A DNA stretch of 64,000 nucleotides from contig NZ_JAFQ01000004.1 in NCBI RefSeq assembly GCF_000526215.1, forward strand, positions 930,001-994,000. The letters are read 5' to 3'. The notes beneath the pieces were generated by a model that saw only the letters and a list, made by a program, of their open reading frames with translations, made no database searches and had not been told where the DNA came from. Position 1 is the stretch's first letter. Every line of letters begins with the position of its first letter. This document shows, piece by piece, positions 33,775 through 43,210 of the stretch. The translations under genes were made by a program, and so were the position numbers. The stretch comes from Nocardia sp. BMG51109 (lineage in GTDB: Bacteria; Actinomycetota; Actinomycetes; Mycobacteriales; Mycobacteriaceae).

Positions 33775-36700
33775 GTCGTGACAACGAACTCCCCATGCTG
33801 CCGCCGTGGCTGTCCGAGAGCGAGGTCACGCAGGTCGGCTATGAGGCGCCGGTGCAGAACCTGCCGCAAGAGGCCCTCATCCCGGAAACGCCGAAGAAGC
33901 GATTCAGTCGCAAGTCCGACAGCGGCCAGGCGGATTCCGACGGCGGCAAGAAGAACCGTAAGGTCCGGCGCAAGGACAAGCAGGAACCGGTACCGCAGCA
34001 GCCCCCGCAGTCCAGCTGGGGACAACCCGCACAGCCGGAGTGGGACCAACCCGTGCGATCGGGCTGGGGGCAGCCGGCACCGCCGGAGGCGCGGCCCGAG
34101 CATCCGCCGCGCGATCTCCACGGCGACCGCGGCCCCGCCGACGACCGGCCCGACCCGGCGGCTCCGCCGATGCCCGACGCCGGCCAGGGTTCGTACCCGA
34201 ATATGCAGCCCGGCAGCGACTTTCCTACGCCCCCGCCGCAGTTCGCCGGCGGCGAGTTCGCGCCGCCGCAACAGCCTGGCCACCCTGGGCAATACCCGGC
34301 CGTCCCGCCCCCGGGTTTCGACTCGCGGCCGTCGTGGCAGTCCACCCCGCCCGACCCGATGCGCTCCGACGCCGCGCCACCGGCGCCGCCGGAGCCTGCT
34401 GCCCCGGCGCGGCCGCCGATTCCGCCCGCGCCGCAGGCGTATTCCGATTCACCGCCGGCGCCTCCCGGCCCACCCGTGAACGGCTCGGAGACGACCGTGC
34501 ACGTTCCGGGCCGCCCCGACCTGCCACCACCGCCCGGCGGCGCCCCGGCGCGGCCTCCTCTGCCGGAACCGCCCGGCCCCGGGGAGCGCCCGTCGAACGC
34601 CCTGCCCCCGCGGCCATCCGAATCGCGGCCGGCGGGATCCGATCCCGCCGACCTGGAACTTACCGACGCCCCTTCTTCCGCCCCTTCGCCGGAAGCCCCG
34701 AGCGGCACGGTGGACACCGGGTCTCCGGGCGCGGCCGACACGCAGCAGCCCGGCGCGCCGGACGACCACGCCCCACCCGGCCCCCCGCCCAGGCCGGGCC
34801 CGTTCGCCGGGGAACCGGACGCTCCACTGGGCGGAGCCGACCAGGCGCGGCCGGAATCCCCCGCCGACGGCGGTTCCGCCGACCGCGGGCAGGATGGGCC
34901 CCCGGCCGGTCCGGCGCCGAACTCCTGGCCGATTCCGGCCGATCACGGCGCACCCGCGGCACCGACCGGTGAAACCTCCTCGGCAGCACCACCTTCCGCC
35001 ACCGGTCGGCAGGGCCCGGCCGGCGGCTTCGGCAGTGCCGGCGACGACACCACCGGTCAGGATCCGGCCGCAAGCGGCACCACGGCTGCCGGCGGGATCC
35101 ATTCGCCGCGGCCACCGGCGTCGGATCCGGCCTCGATCACCGACCGCCCGGCCACCGACCGCCCGGAGACCGGCGCACCCATGGGCCGACCCGGCGAGCA
35201 GCCGGATTCCGGTTCGTCGCAGACCACGCCCGGGGCACCGGGGTTCGGCGACCAGCGGCACGCACCGGGCACCGGTCCCCGGCCGGATGCCGGACAGTCC
35301 GGCGGCGACCGCCGGCAGGAGTCCGGCGGGCAGACCGGATGGCCCGGCGAGCAGCCCGGTTTCGCCGCGCCGCCGGGGCCGGGCTCACCCGGAACACCTA
35401 CCGCGACACCGGGATTCGCCGATCAGCCGGGACCGGGCGGCCCGCACTCGAATCCGGCGAACAGGACCGTCGAGGGCCCGTACCCGCCGGGCACCGGCGG
35501 CCATGCGCCCGCCGGCGACGGGCCGACCGGAACCGGCGTGCCGGGATATCCCGCGCCGTATTCGGATTCGTCCGGATACCGTGATCCGGATCCATCCGGA
35601 TACCGTGCGCCACAGGGTGATTCGCAGGGCCCGGGATACGGCCCGGCGGCCGAGTACCGTGCGCCCGGCGACCCCCGCTACGACGCGCAGGGCCACGCCC
35701 CGGCCAACGAGGGCGCCGACCAGCCCTACCCTGCGGGCGCCGACCAGCCCTACCCTGCGCCCGGCGCACCCCAGGCGCCCTACGCCGACCCGAACGGCTC
35801 GCCGGGCCCGGCCGGAAGTCCGCAGGACCCGCGCCACGCCCCGCAGCAGGGCCAGTGGCAATCCCCGCCCCAGGGACAGTGGGGTGGCGGACAGCCGTAT
35901 CCGCCGCAGCACCAACCGCATCCGCCGCAGTACCGGCAGCCGTCCGGGCCGCAGCCGTCGCTGGACGACGTCCCGGTGCGGAAGGCGAAGAAGGCGCCCA
36001 ACTCGGGCTGGCGGCGTGCCGTGCACCACATGTCCGGCGGCACGATCAATCCCGGCATGTCCGCCGAGGAGCGGCGGCTGCAGGAGCTGGTGGCGCGGAT
36101 CCGGCAACCGGTCCGCGGTGACTATCGGATAGCCGTGCTCTCGCTCAAGGGCGGTGTCGGCAAGACCACCACCACGATGGGCCTCGGCTCGATCTTCTCC
36201 TCCATCCGCGGCGACCGGGTGATCGCGGTCGACGCCAACCCCGACTTCGGCACGCTGTCGCAACGGGTTCCGCTGCAGACCCGCTCCACGGTCCGCGATC
36301 TGCTGCTGGACCGGGCGATCAACAGCTACGCCGACGTGCGGCGGCACACCTCGCAGTCCACCAGCAGGCTGGAAGTGCTTGCCAGCGAACGCGATCCGGC
36401 GGCGTCGGAGGCGTTCAACGAGGACGAGTACCGGCAGGTGGCCCGCGTGCTGCAGCGGTACTACAACATCATCCTCACCGACTGCGGCACCGGCCTGATG
36501 CATTCGGCGATGGCGGGCGTACTGGAGCTGGCCCACTCGCTGGTGCTGATCTCGTCGTCGGCGATCGACGGCGCGCGCAGCGCCGCGGCGACCCTGGACT
36601 GGCTCTCGCTGCACGGCCACGACCACCTGGTGCGCAATGCCGTGGTGGTGATCAACCTGCCGCGGCCGGGTTCACCGAATGTGGGCATCCAGCAGCTGCG

Positions 36701-36881
36701 CGAGTACTTCCTCTCGCGCTGCCGCGCGGTGCACATCATCCCGTACGACCCGCACCTGTCCGAGGGCGCCGAGATCGACCTGTCCCGGCTGCACAAGAAC
36801 ACCAAGCGATCGCTGGTCGAACTGTCGGCCACCGTCGCCGACGACTTCGCCACCGATCACCGGCGTTTTCAGCGGTACTGA
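33771..36881 (+). CDS. EspI-like MinD/ParA ATPase with very long disordered N-terminus
   Basis: 1036 residues. The first ~780 are Pro/Gly/Ala/Asp-rich and predicted disordered, with short repeats ('ADQPYPA' twice near 645-660, 'SGYR(D/A)P' twice). The C-terminal ~245 residues are a ParA/MinD ATPase with a deviant Walker A (KGGVGKTTT, about 793-801), 'RVIAVDANPDFGTLSQR' and 'YNIILTDCGTGLMHSAM' (Walker B/switch). This plan matches EspI (Rv3876) of ESX-1 and the homologue in ESX-2, which modulate secretion in response to ATP. Here the disordered part is longer than in the mycobacterial proteins I know. Likely cytosolic, perhaps positioning the ESX complex. Confidence 0.88.
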   Translation: MSRDNELPMLPPWLSESEVTQVGYEAPVQNLPQEALIPETPKKRFSRKSDSGQADSDGGKKNRKVRRKDKQEPVPQQPPQSSWGQPAQPEWDQPVRSGWGQPAPPEARPEHPPRDLHGDRGPADDRPDPAAPPMPDAGQGSYPNMQPGSDFPTPPPQFAGGEFAPPQQPGHPGQYPAVPPPGFDSRPSWQSTPPDPMRSDAAPPAPPEPAAPARPPIPPAPQAYSDSPPAPPGPPVNGSETTVHVPGRPDLPPPPGGAPARPPLPEPPGPGERPSNALPPRPSESRPAGSDPADLELTDAPSSAPSPEAPSGTVDTGSPGAADTQQPGAPDDHAPPGPPPRPGPFAGEPDAPLGGADQARPESPADGGSADRGQDGPPAGPAPNSWPIPADHGAPAAPTGETSSAAPPSATGRQGPAGGFGSAGDDTTGQDPAASGTTAAGGIHSPRPPASDPASITDRPATDRPETGAPMGRPGEQPDSGSSQTTPGAPGFGDQRHAPGTGPRPDAGQSGGDRRQESGGQTGWPGEQPGFAAPPGPGSPGTPTATPGFADQPGPGGPHSNPANRTVEGPYPPGTGGHAPAGDGPTGTGVPGYPAPYSDSSGYRDPDPSGYRAPQGDSQGPGYGPAAEYRAPGDPRYDAQGHAPANEGADQPYPAGADQPYPAPGAPQAPYADPNGSPGPAGSPQDPRHAPQQGQWQSPPQGQWGGGQPYPPQHQPHPPQYRQPSGPQPSLDDVPVRKAKKAPNSGWRRAVHHMSGGTINPGMSAEERRLQELVARIRQPVRGDYRIAVLSLKGGVGKTTTTMGLGSIFSSIRGDRVIAVDANPDFGTLSQRVPLQTRSTVRDLLLDRAINSYADVRRHTSQSTSRLEVLASERDPAASEAFNEDEYRQVARVLQRYYNIILTDCGTGLMHSAMAGVLELAHSLVLISSSAIDGARSAAATLDWLSLHGHDHLVRNAVVVINLPRPGSPNVGIQQLREYFLSRCRAVHIIPYDPHLSEGAEIDLSRLHKNTKRSLVELSATVADDFATDHRRFQRY

Positions 36882-36907
36882 GGCGTTTTCGGCGTACAGG
36901 GCATGCC

Positions 36908-36935
36908 GGCCCTGCGGCACTCGCGCCGCAGGGCC
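36908..36935. terminator. Hairpin between convergent EspI-like and DUF4254 genes
   Basis: A perfect 11-bp stem GGCCCTGCGGC/GCCGCAGGGCC with a 6-nt loop, 26 bp after the EspI-like stop and 13 bp before the convergent DUF4254 stop. Probably a bidirectional terminator without a U-tract. Confidence 0.6.
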
Positions 36936-36948
36936 GTCGGCACCCACG

Positions 36949-37482
36949 TCACCAGGCCGGCAGCCGGCGCTTCCCGGCGAGCACGTCGCCGATCAGATCG
37001 TCGTAGGCGTCGGCCAGCTCGGCCAGATGGTGCCAGGCGCCGTGCAGGACCTCGTCGTTCGCGTCCAGGGTCATCAGCGCGTGGTGGGCACGGACCGAGG
37101 CCTCGGCGAGCCGGTCGATGACCGAGCCGACGGTCTCGGTGTGCAGGGTGGCGCCGAGGCGATGCTGCGGCACGGTGCGCACGACCCAGTCATCGATCGC
37201 CATCACCAATTCGGCTCGGCGGCGCTCGATCTCGATGATCGCGGCGGGATCGGAATCGGGGGCGGAGCCACCGCGGCCGATCAGCCGCCGCTCCTGTAAC
37301 ACCGCGAGATCACGAGCGAACCACAGTAACGGTCCACCGATGACCCGATGCCCGCGACAAGCCCGCAGCATCAGGTCCGAGCTCGGCAGTAAGCCGGCCG
37401 TCAGGGATTGGACCGTCGCGGGTGCCAGCGGTGCCTCGGGCAGTGCCACCACCACCGATTGATATGTCTCCGAACCAGCCAC
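36949..37482 (-). CDS. DUF4254 domain-containing protein
   Basis: 177 residues, predicted all-helical. The segments 'GGPLLWFARDLAVLQERRLIG', 'ERRRAELVMAIDDWV' and 'LHTETVGSVIDRLAEASVRAHHAL' match the actinobacterial DUF4254 family as I recall it. No signal peptide or membrane helix and no known function. It is divergent from the GntR gene across a 144-bp AT-richer spacer, so the regulator may control it. Confidence 0.8.
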   Translation of the reverse strand: MAGSETYQSVVVALPEAPLAPATVQSLTAGLLPSSDLMLRACRGHRVIGGPLLWFARDLAVLQERRLIGRGGSAPDSDPAAIIEIERRRAELVMAIDDWVVRTVPQHRLGATLHTETVGSVIDRLAEASVRAHHALMTLDANDEVLHGAWHHLAELADAYDDLIGDVLAGKRRLPAW

Positions 37483-37626
37483 GTTGCCTCGCCGTCATCG
37501 CCGTTACAACACATTTGTTCAGGACGTTCCTTACAATAAACCTCTGAACGCACGTGTCAAGGGTCACACGCCTGCTGGACCCGCGGGGTAGACTTCTTTT
37601 TCTTGAAGCAACAACCGAGGAGCGAG
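37483..37626. promoter_or_regulatory. Divergent DUF4254/GntR promoter region
   Basis: An AT-rich stretch (tgttcaggacgttccttaca, near 37514-37533) probably holds the DUF4254 promoter. On the plus strand TAGACT near 37588 is a -10 candidate for the GntR gene, followed by the partial palindrome CTTCtttttcttGAAG, a possible GntR operator. Confidence 0.35.
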
Positions 37627-38466
37627 ATGGCGGACGGTCCGAGGTACCAGCGGATCGCAGACCTCCTCCGTGAGGAGATCCGCAACGGCAGATGGAAACC
37701 GGGCGATCGACTACCCAGCCACAACGAGCTGGCCCACCAGATGCAGGTCTCCATCACCACCGCCCGGAACGCGATTCAGCTGCTCGTCGCCGAAAACCTG
37801 CTCTACACCGCCACCTCCCGGGGCACCATCGTGCGCAGCCAGGAGGTCCTGGAATCGGTGGTCACCAACCATATCGGCCCCGACCGGCCCAAGTCGGCGC
37901 ACGACATCTTCTCCGAGACGGCACGCACCGCCGGTCGGGAACCCTCGAAACAGTTCAGTGCCCGAATGGAACCCGCCGCCCCCGATGTGGCGCATTGGCT
38001 GGGAATTCCGAAGGATTCCTGGGTGGTGTCACGGACGGTTGTCCAATATCTCGACAACGAACCGTGGTCGTGGGAGGTCAGTTTCTATCCCCGGGACTTG
38101 GCGGAAACCACCGGAATCGACTCGCCGCACGATATTCCCGAGGGCACCACGCGCCGGCTCGCCGCCCGGGGCCATACCGAAACCGCGCACCGCGACACCA
38201 TCGTGGCGCGCCCCGCCACGGCCGAGGAGGCTGCCGTGCTCGGTGTCGGCACCGGCACCATGCTGCTGGACCACCTGCGCATCGGCGCCGATACCGAACG
38301 CGTCACCCGGGTGACCAGGCACCGGTCGATCGCCGCGCGCAACCGGCTGGCCTACGAACTGGGCGACGACGCCGGCACGGAGATCATCCAGCGCACGCTG
38401 GGATCGTCGCATCCGCCAGGCAATTCGCATACCTTCGGTAGCTCGCTGGTGCCCGGCCCGCCATGA
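37627..38466 (+). CDS. GntR-family transcriptional regulator (HutC/UTRA subfamily)
   Basis: 279 residues from ATG 37627, chosen over an ATG 24 bases upstream because of the close GAGGAGCG. The winged-helix domain (about 1-75) has 'YQRIADLLREEIRNGRWKPGDRLPSHNELAHQMQVSITTARNAIQLL'. A UTRA-type effector domain follows (about 85-250, 'SKQFSARMEPAAPDVAHWLGIPKDSWVVSRTVVQYLDNEPWSWEVSFYP', 'LDHLRIG'). The effector is unknown. It overlaps the next gene by 4 bp (ATGA), indicating translational coupling. Confidence 0.93.
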   Translation: MADGPRYQRIADLLREEIRNGRWKPGDRLPSHNELAHQMQVSITTARNAIQLLVAENLLYTATSRGTIVRSQEVLESVVTNHIGPDRPKSAHDIFSETARTAGREPSKQFSARMEPAAPDVAHWLGIPKDSWVVSRTVVQYLDNEPWSWEVSFYPRDLAETTGIDSPHDIPEGTTRRLAARGHTETAHRDTIVARPATAEEAAVLGVGTGTMLLDHLRIGADTERVTRVTRHRSIAARNRLAYELGDDAGTEIIQRTLGSSHPPGNSHTFGSSLVPGPP

Positions 38467-39032
38467 CGACCCGCATCCGCCGGGCCCAGCCGGCCGACCT
38501 CGGCACGATCTGCCGACTACGGCTCCAACGTACGGGCTGGCTTGCGGCACGAGGCTCGGATCAATGGACACGGGAGGGGCGGGGGCTGCCGATCGAGTCG
38601 TTTGCCCGCGCGGTGGACCACGCGATGCGCGCGGGCGAGACCTGGATCGCCGAGGTGGACGGCGAAGCGGCAGGCACCATCACCGTGAACGAGCGTGCCG
38701 ACGACGGGCTGTGGTCGCCGGGCGAACTCGCCGACGCGGTCATCGTGCACTACATGATCGTGGACCTGCGCTTCGCCGGATTGCACGTCGGCACAACGCT
38801 ACTCGCGCACGCCGCCGCGCTCGCCCGGTCGCGCCGGCGCACCTGGGTCCGCCTGGACGCGTGGACCACCAACGCCGAACTGCACGCCTACTACCGCGGC
38901 GCCGGATTCCACCTGGCCCGCATCGCCGGCCCGGAAGTATCCGGACCGTCGGCGGCGCTGTTCGAGCGCCGGGCCGAATCCTGGTTACCCGGCTACGCCG
39001 GCGCGACGTCCCAGCTCCAGGCGTACCGATAG
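38463..39032 (+). CDS. GNAT-family N-acetyltransferase
   Basis: 189 residues with the acetyl-CoA-binding fold: 'IRRAQPADLGTICRLRLQRTGWLA' at the start, 'ADAVIVHYMIVDLRFAGLHVGTTLLAHAAALARSRRRTWVRLDAW' with a degenerate R-x-x-G-x-G loop, and 'ELHAYYRGAGFHLARI' at the end. It is in an operon with the GntR regulator. Substrate unknown. Confidence 0.9.
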   Translation: MTTRIRRAQPADLGTICRLRLQRTGWLAARGSDQWTREGRGLPIESFARAVDHAMRAGETWIAEVDGEAAGTITVNERADDGLWSPGELADAVIVHYMIVDLRFAGLHVGTTLLAHAAALARSRRRTWVRLDAWTTNAELHAYYRGAGFHLARIAGPEVSGPSAALFERRAESWLPGYAGATSQLQAYR

Positions 39033-39069
39033 CGGCGCTCCGGGCGTACTCGTCGCGACGCTCAGGACG

Positions 39070-39087
39070 TGCCGGTCCGAACCGGCA
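39070..39087. terminator. Small hairpin between convergent GNAT and eccC genes
   Basis: TGCCGGT pairs with ACCGGCA around CCGA, 37 bp after the acetyltransferase stop and 13 bp before the convergent eccC stop. A modest candidate terminator. Confidence 0.35.
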
Positions 39088-39100
39088 TACCGGGGGCGGA

Positions 39101-42100
39101 TCAGAGCTGGGGCAGGTTCGCGACCTGCACCATCTCCTGACCGGCGCGCGACACCAGGACTCCGCGGCCCGGCGGGAGTTTCATCGGGCGCACGTCGCCG
39201 ATGAGCTTGCCCTCGTCCCGGGGACCGTTCATGAGCAGCGCGCTCACCGACAGATTCTTCAGACCACCCAGGATCGGGTCGTAGAGCGCCCGCGACACAC
39301 CGCCCATGCGGCGGGCCACGATCAGATGCAGACCGATGTCGCGGGCCTGCGGCAGGTATTCCAGCAGCGGTGCGAAGGGATTCATCCCGCCGCCGGCGAC
39401 CACCATGTCGTAGTCGTCGACGACGACGTAGATCTCCGGCCCGCTCCACCAGCTGCGCTCCCGCAGCTGCTGGGGCGTGATGTTCGAATCCGGAATGCGC
39501 TTGGACAGATACCCGGCGACCTCCGAGATCATCGGCCCGCAGGTCTGCGACGACGTCGAGTAGCCGGCCAGCTGATCGCCCTCGAGCGCGCCCAGCATGG
39601 TGCGGCGGTAATCGATGAGGATCACCCGGGATTCCTCCGGGGTGCAGTTCTCGGTCACCCCCATCACGATGTTCCGCAGCAGGGTCGTCTTTCCGGACTC
39701 GGTATCGGCGAACGCCATGAAGTGCGATTCCACGCCGAAATCGAGGACCAGCGGCTGCAGTTCGGACTCGCCGAGGCCGACCACCGCCCGGGTCGCGGAG
39801 TTGACGATCCCCCGCTCCTGCGCCTGCCGCAGCACCTGCTCGCGCGGGAAATCCATGGGCAGCATCCGGACCTGCGGTGCCCGCCGATCCGCGTACTTCT
39901 GCTCGAGTGCCTGCCGGGTGCGGGTGACGCCCTCGGCGAGGGTGCCGGGGTCGGTATCGGAATCCAGCCGGGGCAAGGCGATCAGCATGTGCAGCTGTTG
40001 CGGGGTCAGACCGCGGCCGGGCCGGCCGACCGGAACCTGGTGGGCGACACGCCTGCCCATCTCCGAATCCGAGGGATCACCCAGCCGCAGTTCGACCCGG
40101 GTGCCCAGCTGGTCCTTGACCACGGCCCGGATCTCGGCCCACCGCGACGCGCCCAGGATCACGTGGATACCGAAGGACAACCCTTGGGCCGCAAGCGAAT
40201 TGATCTGCCCCTCCAGGCTCTCGAACTCCTCGCGGATCGAGGCCCAGCCGTCGATCACCAGGAAGACGTCGCCGAATCGGTCGTCCGCCAGCGGATCCGG
40301 CGCCCCCGCACCGTCGGCGGGCGGGGCCGAGAACTTGCGCCGCCGGAACTCGGCCATCGACTCGATGCCCAGTTCGGCGAAGCGCTCCTCGCGCTGGCGC
40401 AGCAGGGTGGTCAGCTCGGCGATCGTGCGCCGCACCCGGTCGCCGTCCAGGCGGCCCGCGACCGATCCCACGTGCGGCATACCCACCAGGCCGGCCATCG
40501 AGCCGCCACCGAAATCGAGGCAGTAGAACTGTACCTGCTCGGGCGTGTGGGTGGCCGACGCCGCCATGATGATGGTGCGCAGCGTCGTCGACTTACCGGA
40601 CTGCGGACCGCCGACCACGGCCACATTGCCCAGCGCCCCCGACAGGTTGATGGTCAGCACGTCGCGGCGCTGCTCGTACGGCTTGTCGATGACGCCGATC
40701 GGCAGCCACAGCTGGCCGTGCACATTGACCGGCGAGCGCCAATCCGGGTCCGGCAGCAGCATATCCACGCTGGGCGACTCGTCCAGCGGGGGCAGCCACA
40801 CCTCGTGTGCCGGGCGCCCGTGCCCGGTGAGCCGCTTCACGATGACGTCGAGCAGCGTGTCGGGGATGCCTTCCTCGCCGGGCGCGGCCCCGCCCGCCGG
40901 TGGGGGCGGCGGCAGCTCCAGCCGCGGATCGAAGGATGTCGCGGATTCGGGTTCCTCGGTATCCTCCGGCTCCTCCGGTTCCAGGACCTGCACCGGCGAT
41001 GCGGTGAACTCGACCATCCGCTGACCGGCGATCGGCGCGCCGTCCGTCGTCACGCCGGTCTTCGGCGCCTCGTACGGACCGGAGACGTAACAGGCGTTGA
41101 AGCGCAACGGATCCGACGCGTCGCTCTTCAGATAGCCCGAACCCGGCACCGACGGCAGGTGGTAGGCGTCGGTGATGCCGAGCACCGCGCGCGACTCGTT
41201 CGCCGAGAAGGTCCGCAGGCCGATCCGGTAGGACAGATGCGACTCGAGCCCGCGCAGCTTGTTCTCCTCCAGCCGCTGCGAGGCCAGCAGCAGGTGCACG
41301 TGCAGCGACCGCCCGAGCCGGCCGATCATGACGAACAGCTCGGCGAAATCCGGCTTCTGGGACAGCAACTCGGAGAACTCGTCGACCACGACGAACAGCG
41401 CGGGCAGCGGATCCAGCGGGACGCCCGCGGCGCGGGCCTTCTCGTAGTCGTTGACATTGGCGTAGTTGCCCGACGAGCGCAGCAGCTCCTGCCGGCGGTT
41501 CATCTCACCGGCGAGGGCGTCCTTCATGCGGTCGACCAGCGACAGCTCCTCCTCCAGGTTGGTGATCACCGCGGCGACGTGCGGCAGCGACTCCAGGCCC
41601 AGGAAGGTCGCACCGCCCTTGAAGTCGACCAGCACCAGGTTCAGCTGGTCCGGCGAATGCGTGGTCACCATCGACAGCACGAGCGTGCGCAGGAACTCCG
41701 ACTTACCCGAACCCGTTGCGCCGATACACAATCCGTGCGGGCCCATGCCGTATTCGGCGGACTCCTTGATGTCGATCTCGACGGGGGTGCCGTCGGGCGT
41801 GATGCCGATCGGCACCCGCAGCCGCTCCCGGCCCGCCCGCGGGCGCCAGACCTTCGCCGGATCGATCTGGGCGGCATCGGGGATCTTCAGCAGTGCCGGG
41901 AGGCCCGGATCGGCGACCGTGCCCTCGCCCAGGTTCACGATCTGGGCTGCGGTGGCCAGCCGGTACCGGCCCAGCGCACGCGCGAAGGTGACGCCCTCGG
42001 CGAGGCTCACCCGGTCGGTGGTCGCGAAGCGTTCCACGCCGGATGCGCTGCGCGCGGACACCTCGCCGTCGCCCACGACCAGTTGCAGACCCCGGCGCGC

Positions 42101-43168
42101 CGCCAATCCGCCCTCCGGGGCGGTCAGGTCCAGGACGGTGACCGAATCCAGGCCCGACTCGCTGATCAGGCGCTCACTACCGCTGACGTAGCCGTCGTCG
42201 ATCACCACGACCAGATGGATCCGGCCCTGGGTCGGCTGGGCGTTGCGCATGAACCGGCCGCGCTCCAGCAGTTCCGACGACAGCGTGGTCTCCAGCTCGC
42301 CGAGCGAGGTGTACATCATGCGCGCGGAGCCGACCCCGTCGCGCTGGCTCGGATGTTGAATGTGCGGAAGCCATTTCGCCCACGCCCAGGCGGGTGAGTC
42401 GGGGTCGGCGCAGACGATGCCGAGGGCGAGATGGTCGGGGCCGTGGAATGTCGCCAGTTCCATGATGATGGCGCGCACCAGCATTCGGGCATCGTCGGGC
42501 GGGCCCTCGATATTGATCGCCGGGAAGGCGCGGAACGACACCGCGGTGGGCAGGTGGTGCACCACGGAATGGCTGCGCACGAACCGGCGCAGCGCCACCG
42601 TGGACACCGGCTCCAGATCCTCGAGCGGGCCGGTCTCCGGCCGGGCCAGCTTGGTCGCCAGGCGATGGCTGCCCATGCCGACCCGGACATGCCCGAAATC
42701 CGGGTCGTTGGGCCGCCTTTCCCACATCCGGCGGCTGCCGATCAGCGATTCGAGGTCGACCGGTTCCGGATGGCTCCACAGCAGGGACTCGCGCTGCTTG
42801 CCGCCGGTCCGGCGGACCTCCTTGCGGGTCTGGTCGAGATACCGGAAGTAGTCCTTACGCTCCTCGTTCAGCTCGACCGCGCGTTTACCACTGCCGCCCT
42901 TGAACCCGGCCATCATGCCGACCATCGACATGACCATCATCATCGGGAACATCAGCATGAACGGGTTCTGCAGCAGGTTGCGACCCATCATCGCCATCAT
43001 GGCGATCATGCCGACGACGGCCACCACCATGACCACCGGCATCAGCTTCATCAGCAGCGGCGCCGGGATCGGCCGGGTCACCTCCGGCGGCGCGCTGAGC
43101 GCGACCTCACCGCCGGGTGCACGGGGTGGTGCGATCCGGGGTCGGCGCACAAATCCTTCGGTAGCCAT
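39101..43168 (-). CDS. eccC: EccC, FtsK/SpoIIIE-type ATPase of the complete ESX locus
   Basis: 1355 residues, EccCa and EccCb in one chain. Two membrane helices near residues 40-90, then three ATPase domains with P-loops GATGSGKS (about 482-490), GGPQSGKST (about 851-859) and ADTESGKTT (about 1152-1160). The first domain has Walker B 'FVVVDEFSELL'. An acidic, Pro-rich linker ('EEPEDTEEPESATSFDPRLELPPPPPAGG', about 725-760) between domains 1 and 2 is absent from the ESX-4-like EccC. It is the last gene of an eccD-mycP-eccC operon. It should recruit the Esx, PE/PPE and EspC-like substrates encoded at 51973-56708. Confidence 0.96.
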   Translation of the reverse strand: MATEGFVRRPRIAPPRAPGGEVALSAPPEVTRPIPAPLLMKLMPVVMVVAVVGMIAMMAMMGRNLLQNPFMLMFPMMMVMSMVGMMAGFKGGSGKRAVELNEERKDYFRYLDQTRKEVRRTGGKQRESLLWSHPEPVDLESLIGSRRMWERRPNDPDFGHVRVGMGSHRLATKLARPETGPLEDLEPVSTVALRRFVRSHSVVHHLPTAVSFRAFPAINIEGPPDDARMLVRAIIMELATFHGPDHLALGIVCADPDSPAWAWAKWLPHIQHPSQRDGVGSARMMYTSLGELETTLSSELLERGRFMRNAQPTQGRIHLVVVIDDGYVSGSERLISESGLDSVTVLDLTAPEGGLAARRGLQLVVGDGEVSARSASGVERFATTDRVSLAEGVTFARALGRYRLATAAQIVNLGEGTVADPGLPALLKIPDAAQIDPAKVWRPRAGRERLRVPIGITPDGTPVEIDIKESAEYGMGPHGLCIGATGSGKSEFLRTLVLSMVTTHSPDQLNLVLVDFKGGATFLGLESLPHVAAVITNLEEELSLVDRMKDALAGEMNRRQELLRSSGNYANVNDYEKARAAGVPLDPLPALFVVVDEFSELLSQKPDFAELFVMIGRLGRSLHVHLLLASQRLEENKLRGLESHLSYRIGLRTFSANESRAVLGITDAYHLPSVPGSGYLKSDASDPLRFNACYVSGPYEAPKTGVTTDGAPIAGQRMVEFTASPVQVLEPEEPEDTEEPESATSFDPRLELPPPPPAGGAAPGEEGIPDTLLDVIVKRLTGHGRPAHEVWLPPLDESPSVDMLLPDPDWRSPVNVHGQLWLPIGVIDKPYEQRRDVLTINLSGALGNVAVVGGPQSGKSTTLRTIIMAASATHTPEQVQFYCLDFGGGSMAGLVGMPHVGSVAGRLDGDRVRRTIAELTTLLRQREERFAELGIESMAEFRRRKFSAPPADGAGAPDPLADDRFGDVFLVIDGWASIREEFESLEGQINSLAAQGLSFGIHVILGASRWAEIRAVVKDQLGTRVELRLGDPSDSEMGRRVAHQVPVGRPGRGLTPQQLHMLIALPRLDSDTDPGTLAEGVTRTRQALEQKYADRRAPQVRMLPMDFPREQVLRQAQERGIVNSATRAVVGLGESELQPLVLDFGVESHFMAFADTESGKTTLLRNIVMGVTENCTPEESRVILIDYRRTMLGALEGDQLAGYSTSSQTCGPMISEVAGYLSKRIPDSNITPQQLRERSWWSGPEIYVVVDDYDMVVAGGGMNPFAPLLEYLPQARDIGLHLIVARRMGGVSRALYDPILGGLKNLSVSALLMNGPRDEGKLIGDVRPMKLPPGRGVLVSRAGQEMVQVANLPQL

Positions 43169-43210
43169 GGTCCTCGCGTGATTTCGTCAGCTGTTTCGAG
43201 ACATTCGGTG

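Noticed and set aside
38564-42397. A 1277-codon plus-strand open frame opposite the second eccC
   Set aside because: Same shadow effect, and it also overlaps the GNAT gene in another frame.
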